DNA of 64,000 bases. It comes from UBA1573 sp034005165. Lineage in GTDB: Bacteria; Pseudomonadota; Alphaproteobacteria; Micavibrionales; Micavibrionaceae. The position numbers and the translations under genes were made by a program. How positions within the stretch are numbered: the stretch's first letter is position 1; each line of letters begins with the position of its first letter. Below, in pieces: positions 1 through 8,971 of the stretch. Under the pieces are notes generated by a model. The model ran no database searches. It saw nothing but the letters and a program-made list of their open reading frames with translations, and was not told the origin of the DNA. Where the stretch lies: NCBI GenBank assembly GCA_034005165.1, contig JAVEVE010000001.1, forward strand, positions 496,001 to 560,000, in the 5' to 3' direction.

Positions 1-291
1 CTCGGCAAAGGTGTTGTCTCGAACGGCATTCGTTACCGCGGCGCTCAAGTCGAGGAGGAAAAAGAACCAACAGGACGGAACACGTGGTATAAAATTGTCC
101 TGACCGAAGGCAAAAACCGTGAGATCAGAAGGCTGATGGAACATTTCGGCTGTGTGGTAAACCGTCTAATCCGCCAAAGCTACGGACCGTTTAACCTCGG
201 GGACATGAAACAAGGCGATATGCGCGAGATTCCACCGCACAAAGTAGAGGCCCTGATCGAAGACCTAAAAAAACGCGGCGCGAAACTCTAA
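1..291 (+). CDS. RsuA/RluB-type pseudouridine synthase, C-terminal part
   Basis: The window opens inside this gene. Frame 1 is open from base 1 to a TAA at 289-291 and gives 96 residues. The piece holds the conserved C-terminal block of the RsuA/RluB/RluE family: a GKNREIRRLMEHFG stretch, then RLIRQSYGPF and a GDMREI segment. Enzymes of this family convert a single uridine in rRNA to pseudouridine; the catalytic Asp would lie upstream, outside the window, so the target (16S or 23S) cannot be told. The stop is followed after 40 bases by the Nudix gene on the same strand. Confidence 0.85.
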   Translation, partial: LGKGVVSNGIRYRGAQVEEEKEPTGRNTWYKIVLTEGKNREIRRLMEHFGCVVNRLIRQSYGPFNLGDMKQGDMREIPPHKVEALIEDLKKRGAKL

Positions 292-331
292 TTTTATTGA
301 TAGATTTTTCAATTTTCCTTAAATCGTCTTC

Positions 332-847
332 ATGGAAACAATTCAAAGCTTCGCATCGGCAGTACGGGTTGCTGAACCTGAAACCGACAGGGTCTTTACA
401 TTTATTGTCGATAAAAGAACGGGATTGTGTCTGGCGCAGCTCCGCAGCGATGACGGTACCTGGAGTCTAACAGGTGGATTGGTTGATCCGGGTGAAACAC
501 CACAAGAAGCATTGCTGCGTGAATGCTTTGAAGAAATAGGATTCATTCCTTCCGATATAAAAGAGATTTACGGATCAGTTGTAAAAAATGATCGTGGAGA
601 AGATAAATATTGCCGGATTTTTCTGGCGACCATCGAGGATGCAAAAACCCTGACCTTCTCTCCCTGCCCTATAGAAGTCACGGAATTGCGTTGGGTTCCT
701 CATACTGATTGGCCGGAGCCACCTCACCCAGAGATGCTCAAACTTTTAAAAAACCGGAAAATTATTTCCTATTTGAGGCCCTACACCCTCTCCTCACATA
801 TTACTCTCGGCTCTTCAGCCTCTGGACTATCCAGTCGACATCCATAA
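332..847 (+). CDS. Nudix hydrolase
   Basis: A 171-residue protein. Residues 49-71 match the Nudix box G-x5-E-x7-R-E-x2-E-E-x-G-hydrophobic exactly, including the REx2EE metal-binding core, so an Mg-dependent nucleoside-diphosphate-X hydrolase is expected. The substrate cannot be read from sequence. The last 20 residues or so are Ser/Leu-rich and do not look like part of the fold. It starts 40 bases after the pseudouridine synthase stop and may be co-transcribed with it. The 208 bases between this gene and the malic enzyme show nothing I can name. Confidence 0.85.
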   Translation: METIQSFASAVRVAEPETDRVFTFIVDKRTGLCLAQLRSDDGTWSLTGGLVDPGETPQEALLRECFEEIGFIPSDIKEIYGSVVKNDRGEDKYCRIFLATIEDAKTLTFSPCPIEVTELRWVPHTDWPEPPHPEMLKLLKNRKIISYLRPYTLSSHITLGSSASGLSSRHP

Positions 848-1055
848 ATATGAAAAATAACATGGATATACGCGCCATCAAACCATAACCAGATACATAG
901 TCAGAAAATTCCAAATAAAGAAGCCTCCCCGTAATTATAAAGACTTGCTGCACAACACCATATCCTCCCCTTGAAAAGAGGAAGCAAATCTGGTCTGTTA
1001 GCGCGAATTATCAAATCAAAACCAATACAAGATTCTATCAGCAAGGAAACACGCC

Positions 1056-3371
1056 GTGAAAGATACATTGCGCGACGCAGCTCTCGAATACCACCGTCTC
1101 CCTCGTCCGGGAAAAATCTCGATTGTCCCGACCAAACAAATGACAACACAACGTGATTTGTCATTGGCATATTCACCGGGCGTTGCAGCGGCATGTGAAG
1201 AAATTGAAAAAGACCCATTGACCGCACTCGACTACACGTCTCGCGGAAACGTTGTTGCGGTTATCTCGAACGGAACCGCGGTTCTAGGCCTCGGAGCAAT
1301 CGGCGCATTGGCTTCCAAACCAGTAATGGAGGGGAAATCAGTTCTCTTCAAAAAATTTGCGAATATTGATTCCATCGACATAGAAATCGAAGAACGCGAC
1401 CCACAAAAACTGATTGATATCATTGCTTCGCTTGAACCATCTTTCGGTGGGATTAACCTCGAAGACATTAAATCTCCGGAATGTTTTGAAATAGAACGCA
1501 CACTCCGTGAACGGATGAAAATCCCTGTTTTCCACGATGACCAACATGGAACAGCCATTATCTCTGGCGCTGCTATTCTGAACTGGCTGGAAATCACAGG
1601 CCGAAAAATTACGGAAGTTAAACTGGTTGCCTCTGGTGCAGGAGCCGCGGCCATTGCCTGCCTTTCTATTCTTGTTAATCTGGGGATGCCGAAAGAAAAT
1701 ATCATCGTCTGCGACCGTACCGGTGTTGTCTATAAAGGACGCAACGAAGGCATGGACCCTGAGAAAGAAAGATTCGCTGTTGAAACCGATGCCCGCACAT
1801 TGGATGATGCCATTAAAGGCGCGAATATTTTCTTAGGCCTCTCAGCCGCAGGCGCGTTGAAAAAAGAAATGGTCGCAAAAATGGCAGATGCACCGCTGAT
1901 TATGGCGCTGGCCAACCCGACACCAGAAATCATGCCGGACGAAGCTCTGGAAGCAAAACCGGATGCTGTTATCTGTACAGGTCGTTCCGATTTCCCGAAC
2001 CAGGTAAACAACGTTCTGTGCTTCCCGTATATTTTCCGTGGAGCATTGGATGTCGGCGCAACAGCTATTAACGAAGAAATGAAAATGGCGTGCGTGCGCG
2101 CAATCGCTGCCCTCGCCCGTAAGGAAGTCACAGCAGAAGTCGCAGCCATCTATTCTGAGGAAACTCTCGAGTTCGGTCCGAAATATATGATCCCGAAACC
2201 GTTTGATCCACGCTTGATTGTTGAGTTACCGATGGCGGTTGCAAAGACAGCCATGGAAACAGGCGTAGCAACACGTCCGATCGAAGACTGGGAAGCCTAT
2301 AAAAACAAACTGACCCAATTCTTCTATCAATCAGATGCCATCATGCGTCCGGTTTTTGCCAAAGCGCGAACCAATCCCAAGAAGATTGCCTACTGTGAAG
2401 GTGAGGAAGAACGCGTACTTCGTGCTGTTCAAACCGTTGTTGATGAACAACTGGCTCGCCCGATCGTGATCGGGCGCCGTTCAGTCATCGAGAACCGTCT
2501 GGAGAAACTGCACTTGCGCATGAAAATTGATCAGGATTTCGATCTGGTAGATCCGCAGAACGATACACGTTATCACGAATACTGGAATGCCTATCACAAT
2601 GTGATGGAACGCTCTGGTGTAACACCGTCCCATGCCCGTAACATCGTGCGAACCAATACCACCGTGATTGGCGCGATGATGGTTCATAAAGGTGAAGCAG
2701 ACGGGATGATCTGTGGCTCTGTTGCGCCGTACCGCGAACACTTAAAAACCATTGTTGATGTTATTGGTCTTCGTCCGGGTGTTGAAACGGCTGCCGCTAT
2801 GATCTGCTTGCTGCACCCGACACGCGGCCCGATCTTTATTTGCGACACACATATTAACCCTGACCCAAGCGTAGCCCAGATTTCGGAAATGACCATGTTG
2901 GCCGTTGAAGAAATGAAACGTTTCGGCATTATTCCGAAAGTAGCCCTTGTGTCCCATTCCAACTTCGGATCGCACCGTCATGACAGTGCCTTTAAAATGC
3001 GGGATGCTTTTTATGACATCAAGATGCGCGCCCCTGATCTGGAAATTGATGGGGAAATGCACGCGGATTCTGCGCTTTCAGAAGAAATTCGTCAGCATAT
3101 TATGCCGAACTCGACACTGAAAGGCTCTGCAAACTTGCTGATTATGCCGACCGTCGATGCCGCCAACATCACCTATAACGCGGTAAAAATCCTTTCTGAT
3201 TGTATTCCGATCGGACCGATCCTGCTCGGTGTTGCCCAGACAGCCCATATCGTAACAAATGCTGTCACAGCGCGCGGAATTGTCAACATTACAGCGGTAT
3301 CGACCGTTGGAGCACAAATTTTCTCCGAAGAGGAAACTGCACCGAAATTGCTTCAGGACACGGCAGCCTAA
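1056..3371 (+). CDS. maeB: NADP-dependent malic enzyme with phosphotransacetylase-like domain
   Basis: 771 residues, the usual length for the MaeB fusion. The N-terminal malic enzyme half (about 20-400) shows YSPGVAAACEEI, a GGINLEDI block and HDDQHGTAI, which form the substrate and metal site, followed by a Rossmann segment with VASGAGAAA. The C-terminal half (about 430-765) is a phosphate acetyl/butyryltransferase-like domain; in this family it is regulatory rather than catalytic. The enzyme decarboxylates malate to pyruvate. The start is a GTG with AAGGA nine bases upstream. A strong terminator follows at 3414. With PPDK at 17.6 kb this gives a malate-pyruvate-PEP route within the window. 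Confidence 0.95.
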   Translation: MKDTLRDAALEYHRLPRPGKISIVPTKQMTTQRDLSLAYSPGVAAACEEIEKDPLTALDYTSRGNVVAVISNGTAVLGLGAIGALASKPVMEGKSVLFKKFANIDSIDIEIEERDPQKLIDIIASLEPSFGGINLEDIKSPECFEIERTLRERMKIPVFHDDQHGTAIISGAAILNWLEITGRKITEVKLVASGAGAAAIACLSILVNLGMPKENIIVCDRTGVVYKGRNEGMDPEKERFAVETDARTLDDAIKGANIFLGLSAAGALKKEMVAKMADAPLIMALANPTPEIMPDEALEAKPDAVICTGRSDFPNQVNNVLCFPYIFRGALDVGATAINEEMKMACVRAIAALARKEVTAEVAAIYSEETLEFGPKYMIPKPFDPRLIVELPMAVAKTAMETGVATRPIEDWEAYKNKLTQFFYQSDAIMRPVFAKARTNPKKIAYCEGEEERVLRAVQTVVDEQLARPIVIGRRSVIENRLEKLHLRMKIDQDFDLVDPQNDTRYHEYWNAYHNVMERSGVTPSHARNIVRTNTTVIGAMMVHKGEADGMICGSVAPYREHLKTIVDVIGLRPGVETAAAMICLLHPTRGPIFICDTHINPDPSVAQISEMTMLAVEEMKRFGIIPKVALVSHSNFGSHRHDSAFKMRDAFYDIKMRAPDLEIDGEMHADSALSEEIRQHIMPNSTLKGSANLLIMPTVDAANITYNAVKILSDCIPIGPILLGVAQTAHIVTNAVTARGIVNITAVSTVGAQIFSEEETAPKLLQDTAA

Positions 3372-3413
3372 AGGATATTTAGGGAAATACTTTCAGGATT
3401 AAGTCAATTATTT

Positions 3414-3446
3414 GCTCAAGAGGGGCCTCCCCCTCTTGAGCTTTTT
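3414..3446 (+). terminator. Intrinsic terminator after maeB
   Basis: A perfect 12-bp stem (3414-3425 with 3430-3441), a 4-base loop and a run of five T. It sits 42 bases after the malic enzyme stop and separates it from mgtE. Confidence 0.9.
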
Positions 3447-3504
3447 AATAAACTCCTCTAAGTAGAGGCATATTAGAAATTCAAGCCATCAAGGAGCCAC
3501 CGCG

Positions 3505-4935
3505 ATGAGCATTCCGACAGATTTGCAGGAACATATTGAAGAAACCAAGGAATCTATTCTGGTTCCTGATGAAGAAGTTATGGCTACAGACTTTCTAGGT
3601 CTATCGGATGAGTCCATCCGCGAAATTCTTGAAACCCTCCAGAACGAAGATTCGGAAAAACTCGACATCCTGCTGGATGACCTGACCACAAGTGACAAAG
3701 CGGAACTTCTTGAAAAAGTAAACCTCGAAAATCGCCAAGCCCTGATGCTAGGATTTTCTCAGCATTTTGACGCAGATGTTATTTCTATTCTTCAGGAAGA
3801 GATCCGCTCGAGCGTACTTGAAAAAATGCCGGCCGAGCAAGTGGCCAAAATCATTTCCGATCTGGACAGTGATGACGCGTTGGACATCGTTGAATCGCTT
3901 GACGAAGAGTTTCAGCATGAAATCATGCGCAAGCTCTCAGCCAAAATCCGTATGGCCCTGCAAGAAGGCTTGAACTTTCCCGAAGATTCCGCAGGCCGTC
4001 TGATGCAGCGGGAGTTTGTAGCCATCCCGCAATTCTGGACAGTTGGCAAAACCATTGATTATCTGCGAGCTGCAAAAGATACGCTCCCCGATGACTTTTA
4101 TGATTTGATTGTGATTGACCCTGGACATCATGTTGTCGGAGAAATTCCGCTCAACAAACTGGTGCGCGCCCAACGTTCGGTTAAAATTGATGACCTGACA
4201 CTAGATGAAGTCCACCCTATCCCGGCAACAATGGATCAGGAAGAAGTGGCAACACTTTTCCGGAATGAAAATCTGGCATCTGCACCTGTTGTGGACGAAG
4301 ACGGACGATTGATCGGGATCATTACCTACGATGATGTTATCTTCGTTATTGATGAAGAAGCTGAAGAAGACTTGCTGAAACTCGGTGGGGTTAAGGAAGA
4401 CGACTTGTACCGCAATATCGTTACCACAGCGACATCCCGCTCCCGCTGGCTGCTAATTAACCTCTTTACGGCATTTCTTGCAGCTTCCGTAATCTCGTTG
4501 TTCGATGCCACCATCGAAAAAATTGTAGCTTTGGCTATTTTGATGCCGATCGTAGCAGGTATGGGCGGGAATGCGGGTACGCAAGCCATGACCGTTGCCG
4601 TCCGTGCAATTGCCACCAATGAAATTTCCGGAGCCAACGCATGGCGCGTTATCGGAAAGGAAACTGCCGTGGGCGTTTTGAACGGGATGGTTTTTGCCGT
4701 CCTGATCGGGGCTGTTGCGGGCTTCTGGTTTCATGATACAGGCCTTGGAACCGTGATTGCTGCGGCAATGGTTATCAACTTAATTGTGGCAGGATTTTTC
4801 GGATCGTCCATTCCGGTTGTCCTTAACAGGCTGAACATCGACCCTGCCGTTGCATCGTCCGTTTTTCTGACAACCATGACAGACGTCATCGGCTTCTTTG
4901 CCTTTTTGGGCTTGGCCTCGATTTTTCTGCTTTAA
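3505..4935 (+). CDS. mgtE: Magnesium transporter MgtE
   Basis: 476 residues with the full MgtE plan: an acidic helical N domain (about 30-140), a pair of CBS domains (about 150-275, with the second ending near IITYDDVIFVIDEEA) and a membrane domain of about five helices (about 305-476). The membrane part carries GMGGNAGTQ, the signature of the MgtE ion path. In this family the N and CBS domains sense cytosolic Mg and close the channel when it is replete. The start has AAGGAG upstream. The leader holds a small 6-bp inverted repeat at 3455-3468, but I see no recognisable Mg riboswitch. Confidence 0.95.
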   Translation: MSIPTDLQEHIEETKESILVPDEEVMATDFLGLSDESIREILETLQNEDSEKLDILLDDLTTSDKAELLEKVNLENRQALMLGFSQHFDADVISILQEEIRSSVLEKMPAEQVAKIISDLDSDDALDIVESLDEEFQHEIMRKLSAKIRMALQEGLNFPEDSAGRLMQREFVAIPQFWTVGKTIDYLRAAKDTLPDDFYDLIVIDPGHHVVGEIPLNKLVRAQRSVKIDDLTLDEVHPIPATMDQEEVATLFRNENLASAPVVDEDGRLIGIITYDDVIFVIDEEAEEDLLKLGGVKEDDLYRNIVTTATSRSRWLLINLFTAFLAASVISLFDATIEKIVALAILMPIVAGMGGNAGTQAMTVAVRAIATNEISGANAWRVIGKETAVGVLNGMVFAVLIGAVAGFWFHDTGLGTVIAAAMVINLIVAGFFGSSIPVVLNRLNIDPAVASSVFLTTMTDVIGFFAFLGLASIFLL

Positions 4936-5023
4936 GCATTATATAAAACATAATTAAGCCTATATTTTTGGGGACATTCTGTGCTAAAACCCGCCCCACA
5001 GCAAAACATCGGATACATATAAT

Positions 5024-7072
5024 ATGGGCAGACATAAGAACACCAAACGCAAATCCATAGTTGTAAGACCGTCCCGTAAATCGAACGGAACATCTCCTTC
5101 TATTCTGCGCCGCTTGATTAAGTGGGGATTTGTGTTGGGCTTGTGGGGTGTGTTGATCCTGGCTGCTATTCTGGCCTGGTTTGCCAAAGACTTACCCGAC
5201 ATCATCGAGAACCCGCATTTCGAACGTAAAATCTCTATCACGGTTTTGGCAAATGATGACTCAGTCATCGCGCGGTACGGTGACATCAAGGAAGGGAACG
5301 TAACTGCAGACAACCTGCCCAAAAATGTTACCAATGCCATTTTGGCAACCGAAGACCGCCGCTTCTATTATCACTTTGGCCTTGATCCGATTGGTCTGGC
5401 CCGCGCCATTTTTGTCAACATGACCAACAAAGGCTTGCATCAGGGCGGCTCAACCATCACGCAGCAACTTGCAAAAAATTTATTCCTCTCTCAGGAAAAA
5501 ACCTACAAACGTAAAATCCAAGAAGCTCTTCTCGCCGTCTGGTTGGAACATGAATTAACCAAAGACGAAATTCTGGCAGCCTATATGAACCGTGTCTATC
5601 TCGGCGCAGGAACCTACGGCGTCAAAGCTGCCGCCAAAGTTTATTTTAATAAGGATGTTCAGGATTTGAATTTGCAGGAAGCCGCAGTCATTGCAGGCCT
5701 CTTGAAAGCCCCGTCCAGATATTCCCCGCTTTCAAATCCGAAAGCGGCACAAGAGCGCGCTAAGACAGTTCTCTCTGTGATGCTTGATGCAGGCTATATC
5801 ACCAAAAAACAGTTTGAAACTGCCAGCGCACAAACCGTCAAACGCGCTAAGGAAGAAAAAGAAGATCAAGCCGCGCGCTACTTCTCTGACTGGGCGGTTG
5901 ATAATCTGGAAGAAATTATCGGCACACCGACAACAGACATCATCGTCAGAACAACCATGGATCCTCAAGTCGAGGCAAGCACCGCAAAAGTTCTGAAAAA
6001 ATCCATTGAAGATAACGAAGCAAAATCGGACGTGACACAAGCCGCTTCTGTTGTGCTGCGTCCTGACGGAAGCATTGTCGCAATTGTCGGTGGCGTTGAT
6101 TATAACGAAAGCCAGTTCAACCGCGCCACACAAGGCCTACGCCAACCGGGTTCATCCTTTAAACCATTCGTCTATCTGGCTGCTATTGAAAAAGGTGCGA
6201 GTGAGGAAACGCTCATTGAGGACTCCCCCCTCACCGAAGGCAAATACCGCCCGACAAACTTTGGAGGAAAATATTACGGAGAAATCCGGATGATTGATGC
6301 ACTAACCCTGTCTCTCAACACGGTTGCAGTGAAGCTCGCAAAGGCTGTCGGGATAGAAAATGTCATTGGAGTTGCCCGCCGCATGGGTATCACTGCCGAT
6401 CTCGAACCGAACCTCTCTCTGGCTTTGGGAAGTTCGGAAATTCCAATGATTCAAATGGCTGGTGCTTATGCAACCATCGCCAGCGGCGGATACGCTATCG
6501 AACCGTTCGGCATCAAAAAAATCGAAGAAAAAGAAACAGGAAAAGTTTTGTATGAGCATAAGGCCAGCTCGTCTCCGCGCGTCTTCCGTCCGCGCGATAT
6601 TCAGGTACTGGTAAACATGATGATTTCCGTTGTTCAAAACGGAACGGGGCAAGGCGCAAAAGCCGCCTTCTTTGCTGCCGGAAAAACAGGAACATCGCAA
6701 GATCACAGGGACGCGTGGTTTGATGGATTTTCTCAGGACTATATCGCTGTCGTCTGGTTCGGGAATGACGACAACACCCCGATGAAACGCGTAACAGGCG
6801 GCTCATTGCCGGCGCGTGCATGGAGAGACATCATTGCTGGGGCGAAAGCTGACTCGTCACCATCAAAATATAACCTGATCAAAGACAGCTCGGGATCTTC
6901 CGGTTTCGCAGATTTGCTGGATAGCCTGATGTCAACATCCTTCCCGGATCTGGTTGGAGAAAATGGAGGTGGTGATGTCCAAACAGCACCCCATAACCCA
7001 TCGAAAGACCCTAACTATTTCAAACCGGACCGCCCTGGCGACCGTGTCGGTTACGGACGTTTTAACGATTAA
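5024..7072 (+). CDS. mrcA: Penicillin-binding protein 1A, transglycosylase/transpeptidase
   Basis: 682 residues: a basic cytoplasmic tail, one membrane anchor (about 31-54), a GT51 glycosyltransferase domain with EDRRFYYHFGLD and GGSTITQQLAKN, and a transpeptidase domain with the three penicillin-binding motifs SSFK (about 376), SLN and KTGTSQ (about 553). It polymerises and cross-links peptidoglycan in the periplasm. The protein is shorter than many proteobacterial PBP1A because the region between the two domains is compact. The C-terminal 60 residues are Gly/Pro/Asp-rich and probably disordered. It converges with the LysE gene, leaving 35 bases. Confidence 0.93.
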   Translation: MGRHKNTKRKSIVVRPSRKSNGTSPSILRRLIKWGFVLGLWGVLILAAILAWFAKDLPDIIENPHFERKISITVLANDDSVIARYGDIKEGNVTADNLPKNVTNAILATEDRRFYYHFGLDPIGLARAIFVNMTNKGLHQGGSTITQQLAKNLFLSQEKTYKRKIQEALLAVWLEHELTKDEILAAYMNRVYLGAGTYGVKAAAKVYFNKDVQDLNLQEAAVIAGLLKAPSRYSPLSNPKAAQERAKTVLSVMLDAGYITKKQFETASAQTVKRAKEEKEDQAARYFSDWAVDNLEEIIGTPTTDIIVRTTMDPQVEASTAKVLKKSIEDNEAKSDVTQAASVVLRPDGSIVAIVGGVDYNESQFNRATQGLRQPGSSFKPFVYLAAIEKGASEETLIEDSPLTEGKYRPTNFGGKYYGEIRMIDALTLSLNTVAVKLAKAVGIENVIGVARRMGITADLEPNLSLALGSSEIPMIQMAGAYATIASGGYAIEPFGIKKIEEKETGKVLYEHKASSSPRVFRPRDIQVLVNMMISVVQNGTGQGAKAAFFAAGKTGTSQDHRDAWFDGFSQDYIAVVWFGNDDNTPMKRVTGGSLPARAWRDIIAGAKADSSPSKYNLIKDSSGSSGFADLLDSLMSTSFPDLVGENGGGDVQTAPHNPSKDPNYFKPDRPGDRVGYGRFND

Positions 7073-7107
7073 CACCACTATATAAATTCATTGGGATGAG
7101 TTTTGTT

Positions 7108-7743
7108 TTAGAAAAACAAAACCATCAATCCGACAACAATCAATAAAACACCCGCAGCACGATCAAGCCATAAAGACGCCGAAGGCACACTCAGAAAGAC
7201 ACTGGCACGCTGCGCCAACACAGCATAGAAGGTAAGCGTGACAATAAAAGACACGCTAATAAGTGTTGCTGCCAAAAGAAATGTCATCACGTCGATTTTC
7301 TGCAAGTCAATAAATGCAGGAAGAAATGAGACAAAAAATAACAAATCTTTAGGATTACTCGCAGTCAGTAAAAATCCGCTTACAAATAATTTAATCCCGC
7401 TTTCTGGAACGATATTCAAAAATGATTGACCATCGCCATTTTCGGAATGCCGTTTTAGAGACGCAACTAAGGTTAACACACCTAAGTAGAATAAATACCC
7501 ACCACCCGAACATTTGATGATCTGAAATAAGAGTACGTTTTGAGCAACAAGCAACGCACCTCCTACCATTGCCAAACTGGCAAAAACAAAGTCGGCACAA
7601 ACAATACCTGCAATAAATAAGACTGTTTGCGAAAACGGTATCTTGATAGCACGCGCAATTGTTGCAAAGACAGCAGGCCCAGGAGACAATCCCAGAATAA
7701 CAGTTGCAATCACCAACCCAACCATATGCTCAATACTCATCAT
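7108..7743 (-). CDS. LysE/RhtB family exporter
   Basis: 211 residues with about six hydrophobic segments. The N-terminal GLSPGPAVFATIARA is the family signature, as is the ASNPKDLLFF block near residue 128. Proteins of this family export amino acids or related metabolites across the inner membrane; the substrate is not predictable. The start lies next to a second ATG, and no clear ribosome binding site is seen. A TATAAT lies only six bases before the first ATG, without a good -35 partner. Confidence 0.88.
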   Translation of the reverse strand: MMSIEHMVGLVIATVILGLSPGPAVFATIARAIKIPFSQTVLFIAGIVCADFVFASLAMVGGALLVAQNVLLFQIIKCSGGGYLFYLGVLTLVASLKRHSENGDGQSFLNIVPESGIKLFVSGFLLTASNPKDLLFFVSFLPAFIDLQKIDVMTFLLAATLISVSFIVTLTFYAVLAQRASVFLSVPSASLWLDRAAGVLLIVVGLMVLFF

Positions 7744-7785
7744 TAGAGAATTATATAGTAAAATCTGAACTGAAATAGAAGGATT

Positions 7786-7815
7786 AAAAAGATCCCCCGA
7801 AACAATTCGGGGGAT
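7786..7815 (-). terminator. Intrinsic terminator of the 7845-8294 gene
   Basis: A perfect 10-bp stem (7792-7801 with 7806-7815) with a 4-base loop. Read on the minus strand it is followed by a T run (complement of 7786-7790). It lies 29 bases past the stop of the unknown minus-strand gene. Confidence 0.85.
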
Positions 7816-7844
7816 TTATCATCGTGGGGAGAAAAATTATGCTG

Positions 7845-8294
7845 TTATGCGTGAACACCTGAATAAAACCCCGCCTCTACTGTCGGAACATCCCGTCTGA
7901 AAGCTGCAAACTTATCTTCACCGATATCATCCCAGTGCCGTTTTAAATCCCACATCGCCGGATTAGCAGACCCGATTTCTGTCACCTCGCGCATCAACGC
8001 AGCATCAACAAATTCTAGATAGCGTTCGGGAAAAGATACACGCGGCGCACGCAGCCCCAGATCGACCAACACCTTTGCAATATAAGCATCATCATAAACC
8101 ATCATATCCGCAACAAACTGGATAGTGGACAGCACACGAATTTCTTCTCTGGAACTGGGAACTGTCCGCACATGACGCATAAACCGCGCATACATGTCCA
8201 TTTCAACCTTATCACCCTCGGTCGGGTGATCGGGGGGCATTGGCAACACAATCTTTGAAACCATTTGGGTTTTCGGGCTTTGAATGTCTGGCAT
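7845..8294 (-). CDS. Protein of unknown function, 149 residues
   Basis: I do not recognise this family. The frame is open further up, to a TTG at 8435, but the ATG at 8294 has a strong GGAGG five bases upstream and is the better start. The protein is soluble and rich in Asp, Arg and Met, and has no signal peptide or Cys cluster. A central helical stretch reads VADMMVYDDAYIAKVLVDLG, and the C-terminal part is Trp-containing. It lies 125 bases downstream of the macro-domain gene on the same strand and ends in a good terminator, so the two may form a small operon. Confidence 0.7.
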   Translation of the reverse strand: MPDIQSPKTQMVSKIVLPMPPDHPTEGDKVEMDMYARFMRHVRTVPSSREEIRVLSTIQFVADMMVYDDAYIAKVLVDLGLRAPRVSFPERYLEFVDAALMREVTEIGSANPAMWDLKRHWDDIGEDKFAAFRRDVPTVEAGFYSGVHA

Positions 8295-8419
8295 GATAAC
8301 CTCCATATTCTTTTTTTCGGGCTTAAGTTCATCCTTGGAGATTCGTCTTAACGACTCCTTAACAACGCCGAAAACGGGCCATTTAGCCCGCCAATCCTGT
8401 GGATAAGTCACCTTGGAAG

Positions 8420-8971
8420 CTAATTTGAAAAACAATCGAAGATCTGGGCAGTCTTGCAGACAATTATAATTTCCTGCAAGGACCTATAAGGGTAGGAATC
8501 AATACAGGACATCATCAAACGCGCGGCTTTGCGTGGCGGATAGTCTCGGCCCCCGATTCCCAGAGCCGGCAAAGCCAAGTTCCTGAACCCTGCCCGATCA
8601 CAGCTCTCGATCATACCTGTAACACATTTTTTAAGGGCCCTTTCTTCATCATCCATGCCACCGTCCCATTTGGGCAACACGCCGACCACCAATCGCGGAG
8701 ACGAAGCAATATGGGTGGGCAAAAGAAATGAATCTCCGCGTTTCGGTTGAATGAAATGCGAGAGAAGGTGAACATCTAGCTTCGGACCGTAATGGGCGAG
8801 AATACGCAACCCCAGCGAACTCTCCCAAGATAGGTTCTCGGGCAGAAAAAAGCCTCTTGCATCAGTTTCCTGAGACTGGGTAAACTGCAAGAAATCCGCT
8901 TGAACAATCCTCAATTTTATTGGCTTTTGAGGGTTGGATGTCGGGGGAGTGTCTGGTAGGGTTGATGTCAT
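8420..8971 (-). CDS. Macro-domain-like protein
   Basis: 183 residues. The middle and C-terminal parts follow the macro (ADP-ribose-binding) fold: GDSFLLP, a PRLVVGVLPKWDGG strand and loop, a helix ALKKCVTGMIESCDRAGF, then the phosphate-binding strand and loop LALPALGIGGRDYP, and a final EIIIVC strand. Members bind or hydrolyse ADP-ribose derivatives; the ligand here is unknown. The first 15 residues are Pro/Thr-rich and the fold probably begins near KLRIVQADF. The start codon overlaps the divergent start of the peptide-binding protein inside one CATG (8969-8972). I call the fold with moderate certainty because the N-terminal half is divergent. Confidence 0.72.
   Translation of the reverse strand: MTSTLPDTPPTSNPQKPIKLRIVQADFLQFTQSQETDARGFFLPENLSWESSLGLRILAHYGPKLDVHLLSHFIQPKRGDSFLLPTHIASSPRLVVGVLPKWDGGMDDEERALKKCVTGMIESCDRAGFRNLALPALGIGGRDYPPRKAARLMMSCIDSYPYRSLQEIIIVCKTAQIFDCFSN

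Noticed and set aside
3455..3468. Possible Mg-sensing riboswitch before mgtE
   Set aside because: Only a 6-bp inverted repeat is present in 130 bases, far too little for an M-box, and no conserved loop is seen.
7744..7760. Leaderless transcript for the LysE gene
   Set aside because: TATAAT lies six bases before the ATG, but there is no matching -35, so it may be chance in AT-rich sequence.
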